DNA of 64,000 nt from Devosia rhodophyticola (GCF_028816475.1 NZ_CP118247.1:1426001-1490000), one strand, 5' to 3'. Positions 1 through 9,084 are shown, counted from the first letter of the stretch. The notes: a model not told the origin generated them from the letters alone. Numbers and translations: made by a program.

Positions 1-1
1 T

Positions 2-370
2 GGCACGGTACTCAGCCTATCCAGCGAGGATTATGTGCTGGCGGCGCGTGCGATCGGTGTACCCGATATTAGGATCATGACACACCATATTCTGCCCAAT
101 GCGATCGGTCCTATCATCGTTCTTTCCACATATCAGTTCGGCGCCGCGATTGTTGCTGAGGCAGGTCTCAGTTTCCTGGGCGTGGGCGTGCAACCGCCGA
201 ATACGAGTTGGGGCAGCATGCTGTCCAGGGGCTGGCAATTGTGGACCATCGCGCCACACGTGATGTTCGCTCCGGCGATTGCAGTGGCGCTCATCCGTAT
301 TACTTTCAACTTCCTTGGCGACGGACTGAACGACGCGCTTAATCCCAAATATTCGAAGGGAGGCAAGTAG
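2..370 (+). CDS. ABC transporter permease, DppC/OppC type (5' truncated)
   Basis: C-terminal 122 residues of an inner-membrane permease of the dipeptide/oligopeptide/nickel ABC family; the frame is open from base 2 and the start lies outside the window. The visible part begins in the cytoplasmic coupling segment (SEDYVLAARAIG, then HHILPN), the EAA loop typical of DppC. It continues through GLSFLGVGVQPP and WGSML and ends in a last membrane segment before FLGDGLNDALNPK, all standard for the family. The stop is 4 bases before the ATG of the ATPase gene, so the two are co-transcribed. Substrate cannot be read from the permease; the neighbourhood suggests a small organic acid or sugar-derived compound rather than a peptide. 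Confidence 0.9.
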   Translation, partial: GTVLSLSSEDYVLAARAIGVPDIRIMTHHILPNAIGPIIVLSTYQFGAAIVAEAGLSFLGVGVQPPNTSWGSMLSRGWQLWTIAPHVMFAPAIAVALIRITFNFLGDGLNDALNPKYSKGGK

Positions 371-374
371 ACAG

Positions 375-1430
375 ATGCCGCGCACCGCCTCCCTCACACA
401 GACCACCGACCAAGCTAAATTGACCACAGCCGTGGACAGCGACGTGCTGCTCGACATTACCGACCTTAAAACCTACTTCTTCACCGAGAACGGCGTTTCG
501 AAAGCGGTGGATGGTGTAGATTTTCAAGTCCATAAGGGAGAGACACTCGCAATTGTGGGCGAGTCAGGTTGCGGAAAGAGCGTTACTGCCATGTCCATCC
601 TGCAAATCCTCGACAAGGCCGTTGGCAGAATAGTCGGCGGCAGAATATTGCTGGAAGGCACAAACCTGCTCGAGTTGTCCAACCGCGAAATTCGGCGGAT
701 CCGTGGCAAGGAGATCTCGATGATTTTCCAGGAGCCCATGACCTCGCTAAATCCAGTATTCACTATTGGCAATCAGATCAGCGAGGCCATACTCGTGCAT
801 CAACGGATCGCGAAGTCGGCTGCCTGGGACGAAGCGCAGCGACTACTGTCGCTGGTTGGGATCCCGTCTCCCGAACGAACGATGCGCGACTACCCTCATC
901 AACTGAGTGGCGGCATGCGCCAGCGGGCAATGATTGCCATGGCACTCAGTTGCAATCCGAAACTGCTCATTGCCGACGAACCAACCACGGCACTCGATGT
1001 AACTATTCAAGCGCAGGTCATGGAACTGATCGACTCGGTCAAAACCCAGTTTGGCATGTCGGTGTTGCTCATCACGCATGATCTTGGAGTCGTGGCAGAG
1101 TCGGCAGATCGTGTCGTGGTGATGTACGCCGGCAAAGTCGTCGAGCAAGGCGAGGTTGGCGCCATATTCGAGAACGCGCTACACCCTTACACACAAGGCC
1201 TTCTTCAATCTATGCCGCGACTTGACGAAGACCAACCCATAGGTGATTTGCCAGAAATTGCTGGCATGGTTCCGATGGCAAATGATCGCCCTGAAGGATG
1301 TTATTTTCATCCGCGCTGTCCCAAGGCCATGGACATTTGCCGACAGCAGATGCCAGAGCTCACGACGCACGGCGAGACACGGGACGTCAGATGCTGGCTC
1401 TACACACCAGAAGCCTCAAACGAGCATTAG
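375..1430 (+). CDS. ABC transporter ATPase, DppD/OppD type
   Basis: 351-residue nucleotide-binding subunit of a peptide-type importer. Walker A GESGCGKS lies near residue 62, the signature LSGGMRQR near 176, and Walker [13 protein letters not shown] follows. The C-terminal oligo_HPY extension is present, with Cys in [11 protein letters not shown] and later CRQQ; this extension often carries an Fe-S site in DppD proteins. ATG at 375 follows the permease stop by 4 bases. A partner DppF ATPase would normally come next, but the next gene is convergent. The second ATPase is therefore absent here, either encoded elsewhere or replaced by a homodimer. Confidence 0.93.
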   Translation: MPRTASLTQTTDQAKLTTAVDSDVLLDITDLKTYFFTENGVSKAVDGVDFQVHKGETLAIVGESGCGKSVTAMSILQILDKAVGRIVGGRILLEGTNLLELSNREIRRIRGKEISMIFQEPMTSLNPVFTIGNQISEAILVHQRIAKSAAWDEAQRLLSLVGIPSPERTMRDYPHQLSGGMRQRAMIAMALSCNPKLLIADEPTTALDVTIQAQVMELIDSVKTQFGMSVLLITHDLGVVAESADRVVVMYAGKVVEQGEVGAIFENALHPYTQGLLQSMPRLDEDQPIGDLPEIAGMVPMANDRPEGCYFHPRCPKAMDICRQQMPELTTHGETRDVRCWLYTPEASNEH

Positions 1431-1526
1431 GGTATTGGGGGGAGCAGTATATTGGCTTGCCATCGCGGATACCATGGACCACTTGGACATAGCTGAGTAA
1501 CCGGTGCCTGACGGCATTTACATCTT

Positions 1527-1554
1527 TCTTGCCGGGCGTGCGGACCCGGCAAGA
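1527..1554. terminator. Candidate hairpin terminator between convergent genes
   Basis: Perfect 10-bp inverted repeat TCTTGCCGGG / CCCGGCAAGA with an 8-base loop, between the stop of the ABC ATPase gene and the stop of the convergent Asp-box gene. No long T tract follows on either strand, so its role as an intrinsic terminator is likely but not certain. Confidence 0.55.
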
Positions 1555-1574
1555 TCGGGTTGGCGCCGCCTTAG

Positions 1575-2765
1575 TCAGGACGACGATGCGACGGAATTGC
1601 CAGAGGATACCCATTTGCGCGGGAACCGCACAAATTTGATGGCGCGGCGGAAAAACGTGAACGCTACGTTTATCGTTCCCTCCGGTCCCTCCGTAACAGT
1701 GGGGTAGGACAATTCGCGACCGTGCCGCTCCGCTTTGGAATCGGGGTCTTTGAGCGGTGCACTATCGCCAACTTGAATGTCGCGCTGCTCCGGCCAAGTC
1801 ACCCCGTCATCATAGGACAGGGCAATGCTGAGTGGGGTGCGTGGCACACCCCATACCGCCCGTCGAATCTGTGCGGCTTGCCCCCCGTCCGTACGAAGGT
1901 TTTCTCTTGCGTAGCGCCGGTCAGCAAACGCGGCTGCATTCACCGAATTGAATACCAATACCAATGCGCCATCTGATAGTGCGCTCACCTGGATTGACGA
2001 ATTGTTGTTGGGTTGAGCGGTTGCCGATGGCGCGGTCCAGCTTTGCCCAAAGTCCGTTGAAACACTTCGCAGAATGTGGTCTGCATATCGACTTCGGTAG
2101 AATGCCAACAACCGCCCGTTACCTCTATCCAGTACGTTCATATGGACGGCGCCCACGCTGTTTGGAACCTCATATTCTTTCCAGGTCTTGCCGCGATCGG
2201 ACGAGAGTTTTACGGCGCTGACGTCATTGTGCCCGTGCCATCGTTCTCCTGGGATCGGCCGACAATGGAACACTGGCAGCAGCCAAGTCCCATTGTCGAG
2301 TACAACCATGGGTTGCCTGATAAATATTCCGGGCTCGTCGAATAACAGCTCGACGGGGTCCCATGTGGCGCCCTGATCGCGCGAGATGCGACGGCGGACG
2401 ATGGATGTATCCTGCCCGTGGTAGAGTTGGGCCGTGTAGAGCAGCCACAATTCACCATTTGGCGTTTCGAAAAGTACTGGATTCTGTTCGGAGCGCTCTG
2501 GATCATCAGATAACTTTACTTCTCCTTCCCAGCGATCCGACCCTTTTGACAACCGCGAAAAATATATCGAAACATCCGGCTTGCCCTCCTCCGATCCAGC
2601 GAACCACGCGCATACGAGATCCCCGTTATTCAAAGTCAGAAGAAACGAGGCATGGGTCTCCTTGTCTTCGCACGGCAGGTAAGCATCGACTCGCGCTGGG
2701 TCGTCCTCACATTCGCGTAGAAGGCCATCGGGCTTAATCTGTTCCACCGCGCCCATTGTACTCAT
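1575..2765 (-). CDS. Asp-box (sialidase-fold, BNR_2-like) protein, cytosolic
   Basis: 396-residue protein with at least four Asp boxes (S-x-D-x-G-x-T/S-W): SRDQGATW, SSDRGKTW, STDFGQSW and SYDDGVTW. These are the turn motif of six-bladed beta-propeller sialidases and relatives. Other family-like patches are FIRQPMVVLDNGTWLLP and HGRELSYPTV. There is no signal peptide, so it acts in the cytoplasm on imported material. I chose the ATG at 2765 because AAGGAG stands 7 bases upstream; the open frame reaches 2807 without a better start. Fold assignment is good, activity is not: enzymes with this fold include sialidases, other glycosidases and lyases. Its neighbours suggest processing of an imported sugar acid. 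Confidence 0.75.
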   Translation of the reverse strand: MSTMGAVEQIKPDGLLRECEDDPARVDAYLPCEDKETHASFLLTLNNGDLVCAWFAGSEEGKPDVSIYFSRLSKGSDRWEGEVKLSDDPERSEQNPVLFETPNGELWLLYTAQLYHGQDTSIVRRRISRDQGATWDPVELLFDEPGIFIRQPMVVLDNGTWLLPVFHCRPIPGERWHGHNDVSAVKLSSDRGKTWKEYEVPNSVGAVHMNVLDRGNGRLLAFYRSRYADHILRSVSTDFGQSWTAPSATAQPNNNSSIQVSALSDGALVLVFNSVNAAAFADRRYARENLRTDGGQAAQIRRAVWGVPRTPLSIALSYDDGVTWPEQRDIQVGDSAPLKDPDSKAERHGRELSYPTVTEGPEGTINVAFTFFRRAIKFVRFPRKWVSSGNSVASSS

Positions 2766-2851
2766 CAGTTTTCTCCTTGCCTGAACATTTTTGGGGATGA
2801 TCGCCACGTAGATCGTGGCTGTTTGTGTGGATAGCGGTTAGCGCGTAGTAT

Positions 2852-3930
2852 TCAGCGGCCCAACACCGCGACGAGGCGACTGAGCGCGTCGGGGTCGCCA
2901 AACCCTCCGGATTTGGTAAAAACGGTTGTGGGCCGGTCGCCAATAGTGGCGAGAGACCGGCTGACACCAGGGAAAATCTCACCGGCGACCTCTAGCGACT
3001 TGACACCCAACGCAGCGAGCACTGACGCCGCTGTCTCGCCACCACTTATTAACAGCGTAGCGGGTTTATTTCGCGCGACGGTATGGGCTACTCCCCTTGC
3101 AAATCGTCGCCCAACAATTTCGGGTGCTTCTATCTTGTCAGTTGCAGTGGCAACAAGCAGGCAAGTCTCCGAATTCATTTTTCCGGGGGGACCTGACCAT
3201 TTGGTGCCACGATCATCTGGATGGTGCTGCTGCTCCTCAGCTGCGCGATCTGCGTTTGCGTCACCTCGTCTCTTGAGCCAACCACCAACAACATTGGTCG
3301 CGCAACTGCAGCCTCCAACCGAAGCGTGTTTGCAACCGGCATGATACCGGCCTTCTGGAGTTGCTGCGCCAGCGCCACAGCCAATCCCCTGGCGCCGACA
3401 GCTACGAACTCGGACGGTCGCGTCATTGCTGTCTCTGCGGCCAAGTTCAGCCCGCCCCAACTAACGGCGTCGCATACAGTGACCTCACTGCCATGTCCGA
3501 ACAATGACTTGACGTCAATTGGCGTGTCCACACCGTGTCCGGACAGGTAACCATCCACGACGATGCGCCCCATATCCGGAATGGCGGGAGCAACGATCAT
3601 ATGCTGCCGATTGAATACTGTCATAAGGGCGCGCGACTCTGCTGCCGCCGATCCCTTCAGACGTGAATCGATTTTCTTGAAGACCAGCGTCGGCTGCAGG
3701 TGCCGAAGAGCGCGTGCAATTTCTTCGACACGGGCCACAGCTGCTGGTTTGCCCAGTTCACGCGTCGAGGTGCTGACACACGCGATTTGAGGCACCTCCA
3801 ACGTCGGGTCGATCAACGCGTCCCATTGCGGCATCATCAGTGTCCGGAAGCCGAGATCAGAAAACGGCGCGCCCGCATCAAGGGCTCCGGTCAAGTCGTC
3901 GGCAATCAATAGCACCTGCAGCTTGGCCAT
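2852..3930 (-). CDS. Four-carbon acid-sugar kinase (DUF1537 / OtnK-DtnK-like), frame interrupted
   Basis: Kinase of the DUF1537 family, which phosphorylates four-carbon sugar acids such as threonate or erythronate with ATP. The N-terminal domain starts with LLIADDLTGALDAG and has FKKIDSRLKG, both family hallmarks. The C-terminal nucleotide-binding part has LLISGGETAASVL, FPGVSRSLA and TKSGGFGD. The frame breaks at 3175-3190. The N part ends PPEK-stop at 3175, and the C part continues one frame over from ATG at 3178, giving an ATGA overlap. Adding one base to the A5 or C6 run joins the halves, and the break falls inside the C-terminal domain, so a lost base is likelier than two real subunits. 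An open frame extends to 4008, but the family begins at MAKLQVLLIADD (3930). The kinase pairs with the PdxA2 gene across the GntR regulator. Confidence 0.8.
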
Positions 3931-4368
3931 TACATGTTTGTTCCGAGTAGCGGCAATCTGCGAGTGGCCGTCGACGCGCTCCGTCGCGACCAAAGTAGCA
4001 AAACTCATGGCTGCACTATTCTGAAAATATGTTTACATGTCAAATATAATGCAGTGAACCGTCATTGTAATTTTTCGCGCAATTATCTCAATGCATTGAT
4101 TTATAAGAACGATAGTCACTGCCAACAGCATGCCAAACCTGTAGTATGTTGTCAGTTTTCTATTTGTGGGCAGGTGTTCGCACTGCCACCAGGGCGTTAT
4201 TGATTCCACAATCCTTGCCCCGCGAACAACCCCATTTACAGTGACCCGCACCATTCCCGGTCGACTGTCACGACCCACAGGTTGGCGAATGGCGGTCAAC
4301 CCCCGCGTTCGCTAGCATCGCGGCAAACAGCAGCGAGGTCCAAGTGAGTTCGGAGGAGACGAGGGGGA
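3931..4368. other. Intergenic region upstream of the kinase, downstream of the GntR gene
   Basis: No convincing gene. The base composition is A+T-rich compared with its flanks. On the minus strand TTGACA (4037-4042) could serve as a -35 box for the kinase, with AATAGT 17 bases on as a poor -10. The same hexamer lies inside the candidate GntR operator at 4031-4045. I see nothing else I can support. Confidence 0.4.
4031..4045 (-). promoter_or_regulatory. Candidate GntR operator 1 (kinase promoter)
   Basis: Minus-strand ATTTGACATGTAAAC, a near-palindrome about ACATGT. It shares TTGACATGT with the site at 5381-5395 before the PdxA2 gene. FCD-type GntR regulators usually bind short palindromes of this size. 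The two copies lie before the two units flanking the gntR gene, which is the basis for the call. Confidence 0.4.
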
Positions 4369-5139
4369 TTACAATGAAAGATCCAAAGCGCGGCCTTCGA
4401 ACAATCGGTCACGCGAACTTTTTAAATGCTGATGCATTGCATCGCGCGCGTCCTGGGCCCTCTCGTCGGATATGGCTTCGTAAATGAGGCCGTGTTCACG
4501 GAAGACAATCTCCAACTGCTGTTTGGGTCCCATAAGTGACAGGCCGTGCAGATGCATCCCCACCGCAACATGTTCCCGAAGCGCCTCCATTGAGGAGCTG
4601 TAATAGTGGTTGTTGGCGGCATCAGCCACGGCCTTGTGGAACAAAAAGTCAGCGTCGGATCTGTGCATACGGTGCCTGGTGGCATCGCTCAATTGACCTA
4701 GCGCCTCTTCGATCTTCGCAAGCGAGGATTCGTCGCGCCTGATCGCTGCGTAGTATGCCGCGTCGGGCTCAATGGTCAGCCGGAACTCATAAAAACGCTG
4801 AACGTCGGCAATCGTTTCAACGGGCGTGTATGTCAGTCCCGTTGAAACGATTGCCGACGACCGCACAAAGCTTCCCGATCCCTGACGAGAATATATGACG
4901 CCTGCATCACGTAACCGCCCAAGGGCACCTCGTACTATCGGGCGTGAAACCCCAAACATGGCCGCAAGCTCGTGCTCACCCGGGAGTTTCCCGTCGGGCG
5001 GGAACTCACCACGAGTTATTCGCTGCGACAGTTGCTGATAAACGCCGTCTACCAGCGTAGTTTCCTTTCCGCGTCTGGATTTAGCAGCTCCTGCCGATTG
5101 AACCTCCGCGCCGCCGCCACCGGTACCCGTTTCGCTCAA
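4369..5139 (-). CDS. GntR-family regulator with FCD ligand domain
   Basis: 256-residue FadR-subfamily repressor. The winged helix lies near residues 30-95: VYQQLSQRITRGEFPPDGKLP, then ELAAMFGVSRPIVRGALGRL and a wing with SRQGSGSFV. The C-terminal FCD domain follows, with EFRLTIEPDAAYYAA, DADFLFHKAVADAA and HLKSSRDRLF. The Asp and His positions resemble the metal/carboxylate site of FCD proteins, so an organic or sugar acid is the likely effector. The start is a TTG at 5139 with AGGA 9 bases upstream. It sits between the divergent kinase and pdxA2 units and probably controls both. Confidence 0.88.
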   Translation of the reverse strand: MSETGTGGGGAEVQSAGAAKSRRGKETTLVDGVYQQLSQRITRGEFPPDGKLPGEHELAAMFGVSRPIVRGALGRLRDAGVIYSRQGSGSFVRSSAIVSTGLTYTPVETIADVQRFYEFRLTIEPDAAYYAAIRRDESSLAKIEEALGQLSDATRHRMHRSDADFLFHKAVADAANNHYYSSSMEALREHVAVGMHLHGLSLMGPKQQLEIVFREHGLIYEAISDERAQDARDAMHQHLKSSRDRLFEGRALDLSL

Positions 5140-5499
5140 TTGTAAAATTCCTGTTTCAAATCAGAGCAAAGAAAGGTGATTTCTACCATGCCAACTTCTC
5201 CGAACCCTGTTGCCAGACCAATCATTTCCCGTCCCAGTTGTGACCGTCGCAACTTCCGTATTTCAAGGCATTGTCGCTTGATATCCGTATATTCGAGTCG
5301 ATATGAAATTCTCGGAATCATTTTCAAATGTAAACCCATACCGTTGATAGCCTATACACTTCTTCGATCTCTAATTGCAACTTGACATGTTGTTCACGAT
5401 TGTTCAGCATCCGATGAGCGTAGCCGCAAATTCATTGTGACGCGGGTATCAGGTTGTCCAACAACATCCAACCACACCAGAGCAAGCGCCCGTCAACTA
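5140..5499. other. Intergenic promoter region between gntR and pdxA2
   Basis: No gene. It holds the upstream signals of two divergent units, including a TTGACATGT element at 5381-5395 and a related CAAATGTAAAC at 5325-5335. A GTG at 5437 opens the pdxA2 frame early, but the extra residues ([15 protein letters not shown]...) are unlike the family. Confidence 0.4.
5381..5395 (+). promoter_or_regulatory. Candidate GntR operator 2 / -35 element before pdxA2
   Basis: CTTGACATGTTGTTC, sharing TTGACATGT with the site before the kinase. The TTGACA could also act as a -35 box, in which case repressor binding would cover it. No good -10 is seen at 17 bases. Confidence 0.35.
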
Positions 5500-6507
5500 A
5501 TGGCTAACTCATTGAATAACATTGGCATTACCATGGGAGACCCCGCAGGGGTCGGCCCCGAAATAATCTGCAAGGCCGTCGCCGGAATGAGTGCCAATGA
5601 CCGCAAGAACATTGTCATAGTCGGCAACAAACCTGTCATGGAAAATGCCGCACAAATTACAGGTGTGACCCTTTCGTACCACCATGTCGGCTCCGCGGCC
5701 GTTGGTGACAGCGTGGCGCTTGTCGATATCGCGATCGAGGGTGGACCAATTACATTTGGGCGTATGGATGCACGCGCCGGTGACGCAGCGTATCGCTGTA
5801 TCGCGCGGGCGGTTGAGATGGCAATAGCCGGGGATATCGATTGTGTGGTTACTGCCCCAATCAACAAGGAAGCGCTGAATGCTGCGGGCCACCATTACGA
5901 TGGCCATACAGGTATGCTGGCGGCCCTGACAGGGTCCACAGCGTCGTTCATGTTGCTGGCGTCCGAACGGCTCTCTGCGATCCATGTTTCGACCCATGTG
6001 TCTCTAAGGGCAGCCATCGACAGGGCAACACAGGACCGCGTACTCGCCACGATCCGCGCGGGCCACACGCACCTGAGGCGACTTGGCATCGACACGCCCC
6101 GAATTGCTGTCGCGGGCATTAACCCGCACTGTGGTGAAAACGGGCTGTTCGGCACCGAGGATGACAAGCAGATAGCCCCTGCGGTCGAACGTGCCCGGTC
6201 CGAAGGAATAAATGCCGTCGGCCCCATTCCCCCGGATACTGTCTATCATCGAGCGCACACCGGCGCCTTCGATCTGGTGGTCGCTCAATATCATGACCAG
6301 GGGCACATCCCGATGAAGCTTGTAGCGTTCGACACAACGGTGAATGTATCGCTCGGCTTGCCGATAGACCGGACCTCGGTCGATCACGGCACTGCCTTTG
6401 ATATCGCGGGCACCGGCGAAGCAAACCATATCAACATGAATGCCGCGATCGCGTATGCGCGCAAGCTGGCGGCCACACCAAGACAACTGGCAGGACCAGC
6501 ACAATGA
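5500..6507 (+). CDS. pdxA2: PdxA2-type 4-phospho-threonate/erythronate dehydrogenase
   Basis: 335-residue NAD-dependent dehydrogenase of the PdxA family. Hallmarks are [14 protein letters not shown] at the N-terminus and three metal-binding histidine contexts: [16 protein letters not shown] and [11 protein letters not shown]. The C-terminal [18 protein letters not shown] is also typical. In vitamin B6 synthesis PdxA oxidises 4-hydroxythreonine phosphate. Next to a DUF1537 kinase the paralogue PdxA2 oxidises and decarboxylates 4-phospho-D-threonate or -erythronate to dihydroxyacetone phosphate, and I infer that role here. ATG at 5500 is chosen because the protein then starts [15 protein letters not shown], as the family does. 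The stop overlaps the next start (ATGA at 6504). Confidence 0.85.
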   Translation: MANSLNNIGITMGDPAGVGPEIICKAVAGMSANDRKNIVIVGNKPVMENAAQITGVTLSYHHVGSAAVGDSVALVDIAIEGGPITFGRMDARAGDAAYRCIARAVEMAIAGDIDCVVTAPINKEALNAAGHHYDGHTGMLAALTGSTASFMLLASERLSAIHVSTHVSLRAAIDRATQDRVLATIRAGHTHLRRLGIDTPRIAVAGINPHCGENGLFGTEDDKQIAPAVERARSEGINAVGPIPPDTVYHRAHTGAFDLVVAQYHDQGHIPMKLVAFDTTVNVSLGLPIDRTSVDHGTAFDIAGTGEANHINMNAAIAYARKLAATPRQLAGPAQ

Positions 6508-7427
6508 ACGTAAAGGCCGAAGTCACGGGTGTCTATTGTGCGGCCGTAACACCGGTACGCGAGGACCGTTCTCCTGATCTGCCACTGTTCGCAACGCATT
6601 GTGGGCGCCTCATTGAGCATGGCTGCAACGGCGTTGCTTTGCTTGGTACTACAGGCGAGGCCAACTCATTCGGTATGATCGAGCGCCAGAAGATTCTCGA
6701 ATACGTCGTCAATTCAGGCATCGCGCCGGAAAAACTCATGCCCGGAACCGGCACGTGCGCCATTATGGATACGGTGACACTGACCCGGCATGCACTGTCG
6801 CTTGGCGTCAACCGCGTGGTGATGTTGCCACCATTTTACTACAAGAAACCAACGGACGACGGCTTGTTCTCTGCCTATTCGGAGGTGATCGAGCGCGTTG
6901 GCAATGATCGGCTGAAAGTCGTACTCTATCATATCCCCCAAATGTCTTCGGTGCCGATTACTGCCAGCCTTGTGGAACGACTGATCAAAGCCTATCCCCA
7001 AACTGTTGTCGGCATAAAGGACTCTGCGGGAGACCTAGAAAACATGAAATCCATGGTCGATGCGTTTCCGGGGTTCTCGGTTCTCGCCGGTGCCGACCCT
7101 TTGCTGCTGCCGCTCATGGAACACGGCGGAGCCGGCTGTATCACGGCGACGTCAAACCTTGTCTCAAACGAGCTGGCCGCCGTCTTTCGCGGTGCCCGTG
7201 ATGTCGGACAGCGGGCTATTGTCGCGGCGGCGCAGGAGAAGATAATTGCCTATCGAACCCTGTCCAACAGTCTCGGCGCCCAGATACCCACGATCAAGGC
7301 AATGCTGGGATTCTCGACAGGCGAAACAGGCTGGAAACATACGCGCCCACCGTTGACCGACCTCACGGACGATCAGCGCTCTTTCCTAGGCGACGCCGTG
7401 GCGGCACTCCATACTGCCGACGGGTGA
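6504..7427 (+). CDS. DapA/NanA-superfamily class I aldolase or lyase
   Basis: 307-residue TIM-barrel enzyme of the dihydrodipicolinate synthase/N-acetylneuraminate lyase superfamily. GTTGEANSF carries the Thr-Thr pair, LYHIP the active-site Tyr, and GIKDSAGD the Schiff-base Lys. The Arg that binds the carboxylate in true DapA (YNVPGRT) is missing, since the sequence reads YHIPQMSS. It is therefore unlikely to make dihydrodipicolinate and is better read as a 2-oxo-acid aldolase or dehydratase of a catabolic route. It overlaps pdxA2 by 4 bases, so the two are translated together. It may produce or consume the four-carbon acid handled by the kinase and PdxA2. Confidence 0.82.
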   Translation: MNVKAEVTGVYCAAVTPVREDRSPDLPLFATHCGRLIEHGCNGVALLGTTGEANSFGMIERQKILEYVVNSGIAPEKLMPGTGTCAIMDTVTLTRHALSLGVNRVVMLPPFYYKKPTDDGLFSAYSEVIERVGNDRLKVVLYHIPQMSSVPITASLVERLIKAYPQTVVGIKDSAGDLENMKSMVDAFPGFSVLAGADPLLLPLMEHGGAGCITATSNLVSNELAAVFRGARDVGQRAIVAAAQEKIIAYRTLSNSLGAQIPTIKAMLGFSTGETGWKHTRPPLTDLTDDQRSFLGDAVAALHTADG

Positions 7428-7831
7428 GTGTGACCGACAGGCGCCCACTGGGCCAGGCCAAGGTTCTTCGGGTGCGGTCTATACCCGCAAGTCGAGCGAG
7501 GAAGGCCTCAACCAGGAGTTCAACGCTCTTGATGCGCCGCGTGAGGCCTGCTCTGTCGCGGATGCTGGATGACATGAGAGCGAAGCGTATTGACGTTGTC
7601 GTCGTCTACAAGATCGACCGCCTGACCCGGTCGCTCAGTGACTTTGCCAAGATTGCCGACGTCTTCGACGGCAATCTTGGCAAAGTTACCCAATCATTCA
7701 ACACAACGACGTCAATGGGTCGATTGACGTTGAACGTGCTGCTGTCCTTTGCGCAATTCGAGCGGGAAGCCACCACCGAACTGATTAGAGACAAGATAGC
7801 TGCTTCAAGTCAGCTCGCTGCGGTCAGCTGA
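7424..7831 (+). pseudogene. Decayed large serine recombinase remnant
   Basis: Remains of a resolvase/invertase-family site-specific recombinase. A first fragment is legible from 7471 in a second frame (AVYTRKSSEEGL, then FNALDAPREAC). After an internal deletion the other frame resumes with RPALSRMLDD, DVVVVYKIDRLTRS and GRLTLNVLLSFAQFERE, ending DKIAASS before a stop at 7831. The segment between REAC and RPAL that normally holds the SGGTMER-type stretch is gone, and the recombinase/zinc-ribbon C-terminus is missing. Inside, FVSV-type residues are replaced by a stretch that makes a perfect 18-bp inverted repeat (7643-7688). It overlaps the aldolase stop by 4 bases and lies about 290 bases from tRNA-Ala. 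Confidence 0.85.
7643..7688. repeat. Perfect 18-bp inverted repeat with 10-base loop
   Basis: Arms ACTTTGCCAAGATTGCCG (7643-7660) and its exact reverse complement (7671-7688) around ACGTCTTCGA. It lies within the recombinase remnant and replaces residues normally conserved there, so it looks like a templated inversion rather than a designed structure. Confidence 0.9.
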
Positions 7832-8118
7832 CCGACCGGTCCCCAATTCTCAAGACTCATACCACCATACGTGCCATTCGAAGCGTCGAGCGGCGTCGGT
7901 CCGATGCAATCCCTATGCGGATAAGATGCAGTCAGCATCGCTTTTGCAAACTTGTGGTCTGGCAAATAGGGGAAGTGAGACGCGATGCGCGAATTCAACT
8001 AAAATGCCCCCAAAGACCGTCTCCGAATGCGCAAGTAGATATGCCTATCGCTCCAAGTCTTTGAAAAGTCGCGACCATCTGACGGGACACTTGTGGGCAA
8101 CGGTTTGGCGAAAAATCT

Positions 8119-8194
<76 letters not shown>

Positions 8195-8596
8195 ATTCCA
8201 AGGGATGTTCGGGGCGGTTGATTGCCATCCGAAGCGTGGCGCAACCTATTCAAGCTCGCTGCGAGACGCAAGGGGCAATCTTGACTGATTTGACATGATT
8301 TTTTTACCGGGCGCAACGGGGCGACAATCAGACGAAACGCCATCGCGATCTATACTGCCCAAGGCCGCGAAAAATGGCTGGCAGGTTGAATGGATTGATG
8401 GACGCAGTCACATGTTCAAGGATGGCATCGCTCAAATCGAGCCATTTTTGAGGTTCGCCATGGGCAAGATGTGTATATTGAGACATAAATGCTTGATGAG
8501 AACAAAAGATCATCCCGGTTGGCGCGATAACTTCCGGGGGCTACGACCGACCATCGATGAGCACGATCAATTTAGACAGGATGCTAACTAATTACG
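8195..8596. other. Region without a supported gene between tRNA-Ala and the MarR gene
   Basis: The only open frame of any size (8295-8591, 98 codons) matches no family I know and has no ribosome-binding site or hydrophobic pattern. It may be junk or a remnant of the same island decay seen beyond the tRNA. The tRNA promoter should lie in the first 100 bases, but I see no clear -35/-10 pair. Confidence 0.4.
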
Positions 8597-9046
8597 ATGA
8601 CCGATCTTGCAGAACAGCTACGCGAATTCACCCGGGAACTGGCAATCGTTTCTCGCCTGTGGCGCAAACTGGCACGGGATGCCATTGCCCGACATGGGGT
8701 CGCCGAGGCGGGAGCCGCGCCACTTGTGTGGATCGGACGATTGGGCGGCGATGTACGCCAGAACGTTCTGGCCGACCTTTGCGGCATGGAAAGCCCATCA
8801 CTGGTGCGCATTATCGATGATCTGCAGGCCGCCCATCTGGTCGTGAGGGTACCTGATCCGTCCGACAGGCGCGCCAATCTGGTGAGCCTGACGCCTGAAG
8901 GCGAAGTTCGGCTGGCCGAGATTGAAGCCGTGCTCAACCAGCTTCGCGACGAGACATTTGCTGGCGTCTCTGAAGACGACATCGAGGCGGCCGGTAGAAT
9001 TTTCGCCGCGATTCGCGGTGCCACCAACGGCACACAGCAGCGCTGA
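8597..9046 (+). CDS. MarR-family transcriptional regulator
   Basis: 149-residue winged-helix regulator. The DNA-binding core spans about residues 35-95: LVWIGRLGG, then LADLCGMESPSLVRIIDDLQAAHLV and the wing DPSDRRANLVSLTPEG, which is the MarR signature DxRxxxxxLTxxG. Flanking helices form the dimer interface. It stands alone, with a convergent neighbour and a shared terminator. The target is unknown: an operon adjacent to marR is the usual one, but none is divergent here. Confidence 0.9.
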   Translation: MTDLAEQLREFTRELAIVSRLWRKLARDAIARHGVAEAGAAPLVWIGRLGGDVRQNVLADLCGMESPSLVRIIDDLQAAHLVVRVPDPSDRRANLVSLTPEGEVRLAEIEAVLNQLRDETFAGVSEDDIEAAGRIFAAIRGATNGTQQR

Positions 9047-9050
9047 AACA

Positions 9051-9084
9051 AAACCCGCCAGGAGCACCCGGCGGGTTTGATTTT
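9051..9084. terminator. Bidirectional intrinsic terminator
   Basis: AAACCCGCC / GGCGGGTTT hairpin with a 10-base loop and a short T-rich tail, between the convergent marR-like and FYDLN genes. Confidence 0.85.

Noticed and set aside
1575..7427. Sialic-acid catabolism as the role of the first cluster
   Set aside because: An Asp-box protein and a NanA/DapA-superfamily enzyme are present, but no NanK, NanE or SiaP-type transporter is seen, and the Asp-box protein is cytosolic; the kinase/PdxA2 pair fits four-carbon acids better.
6504..7427. True dihydrodipicolinate synthase (dapA)
   Set aside because: The conserved carboxylate-binding Arg after the active-site Tyr is missing, and the gene is coupled to pdxA2 in a catabolic cluster.
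8295..8591. Possible small gene upstream of the marR-like gene
   Set aside because: No known family, no ribosome-binding site, and a composition that does not look coding; left as intergenic.
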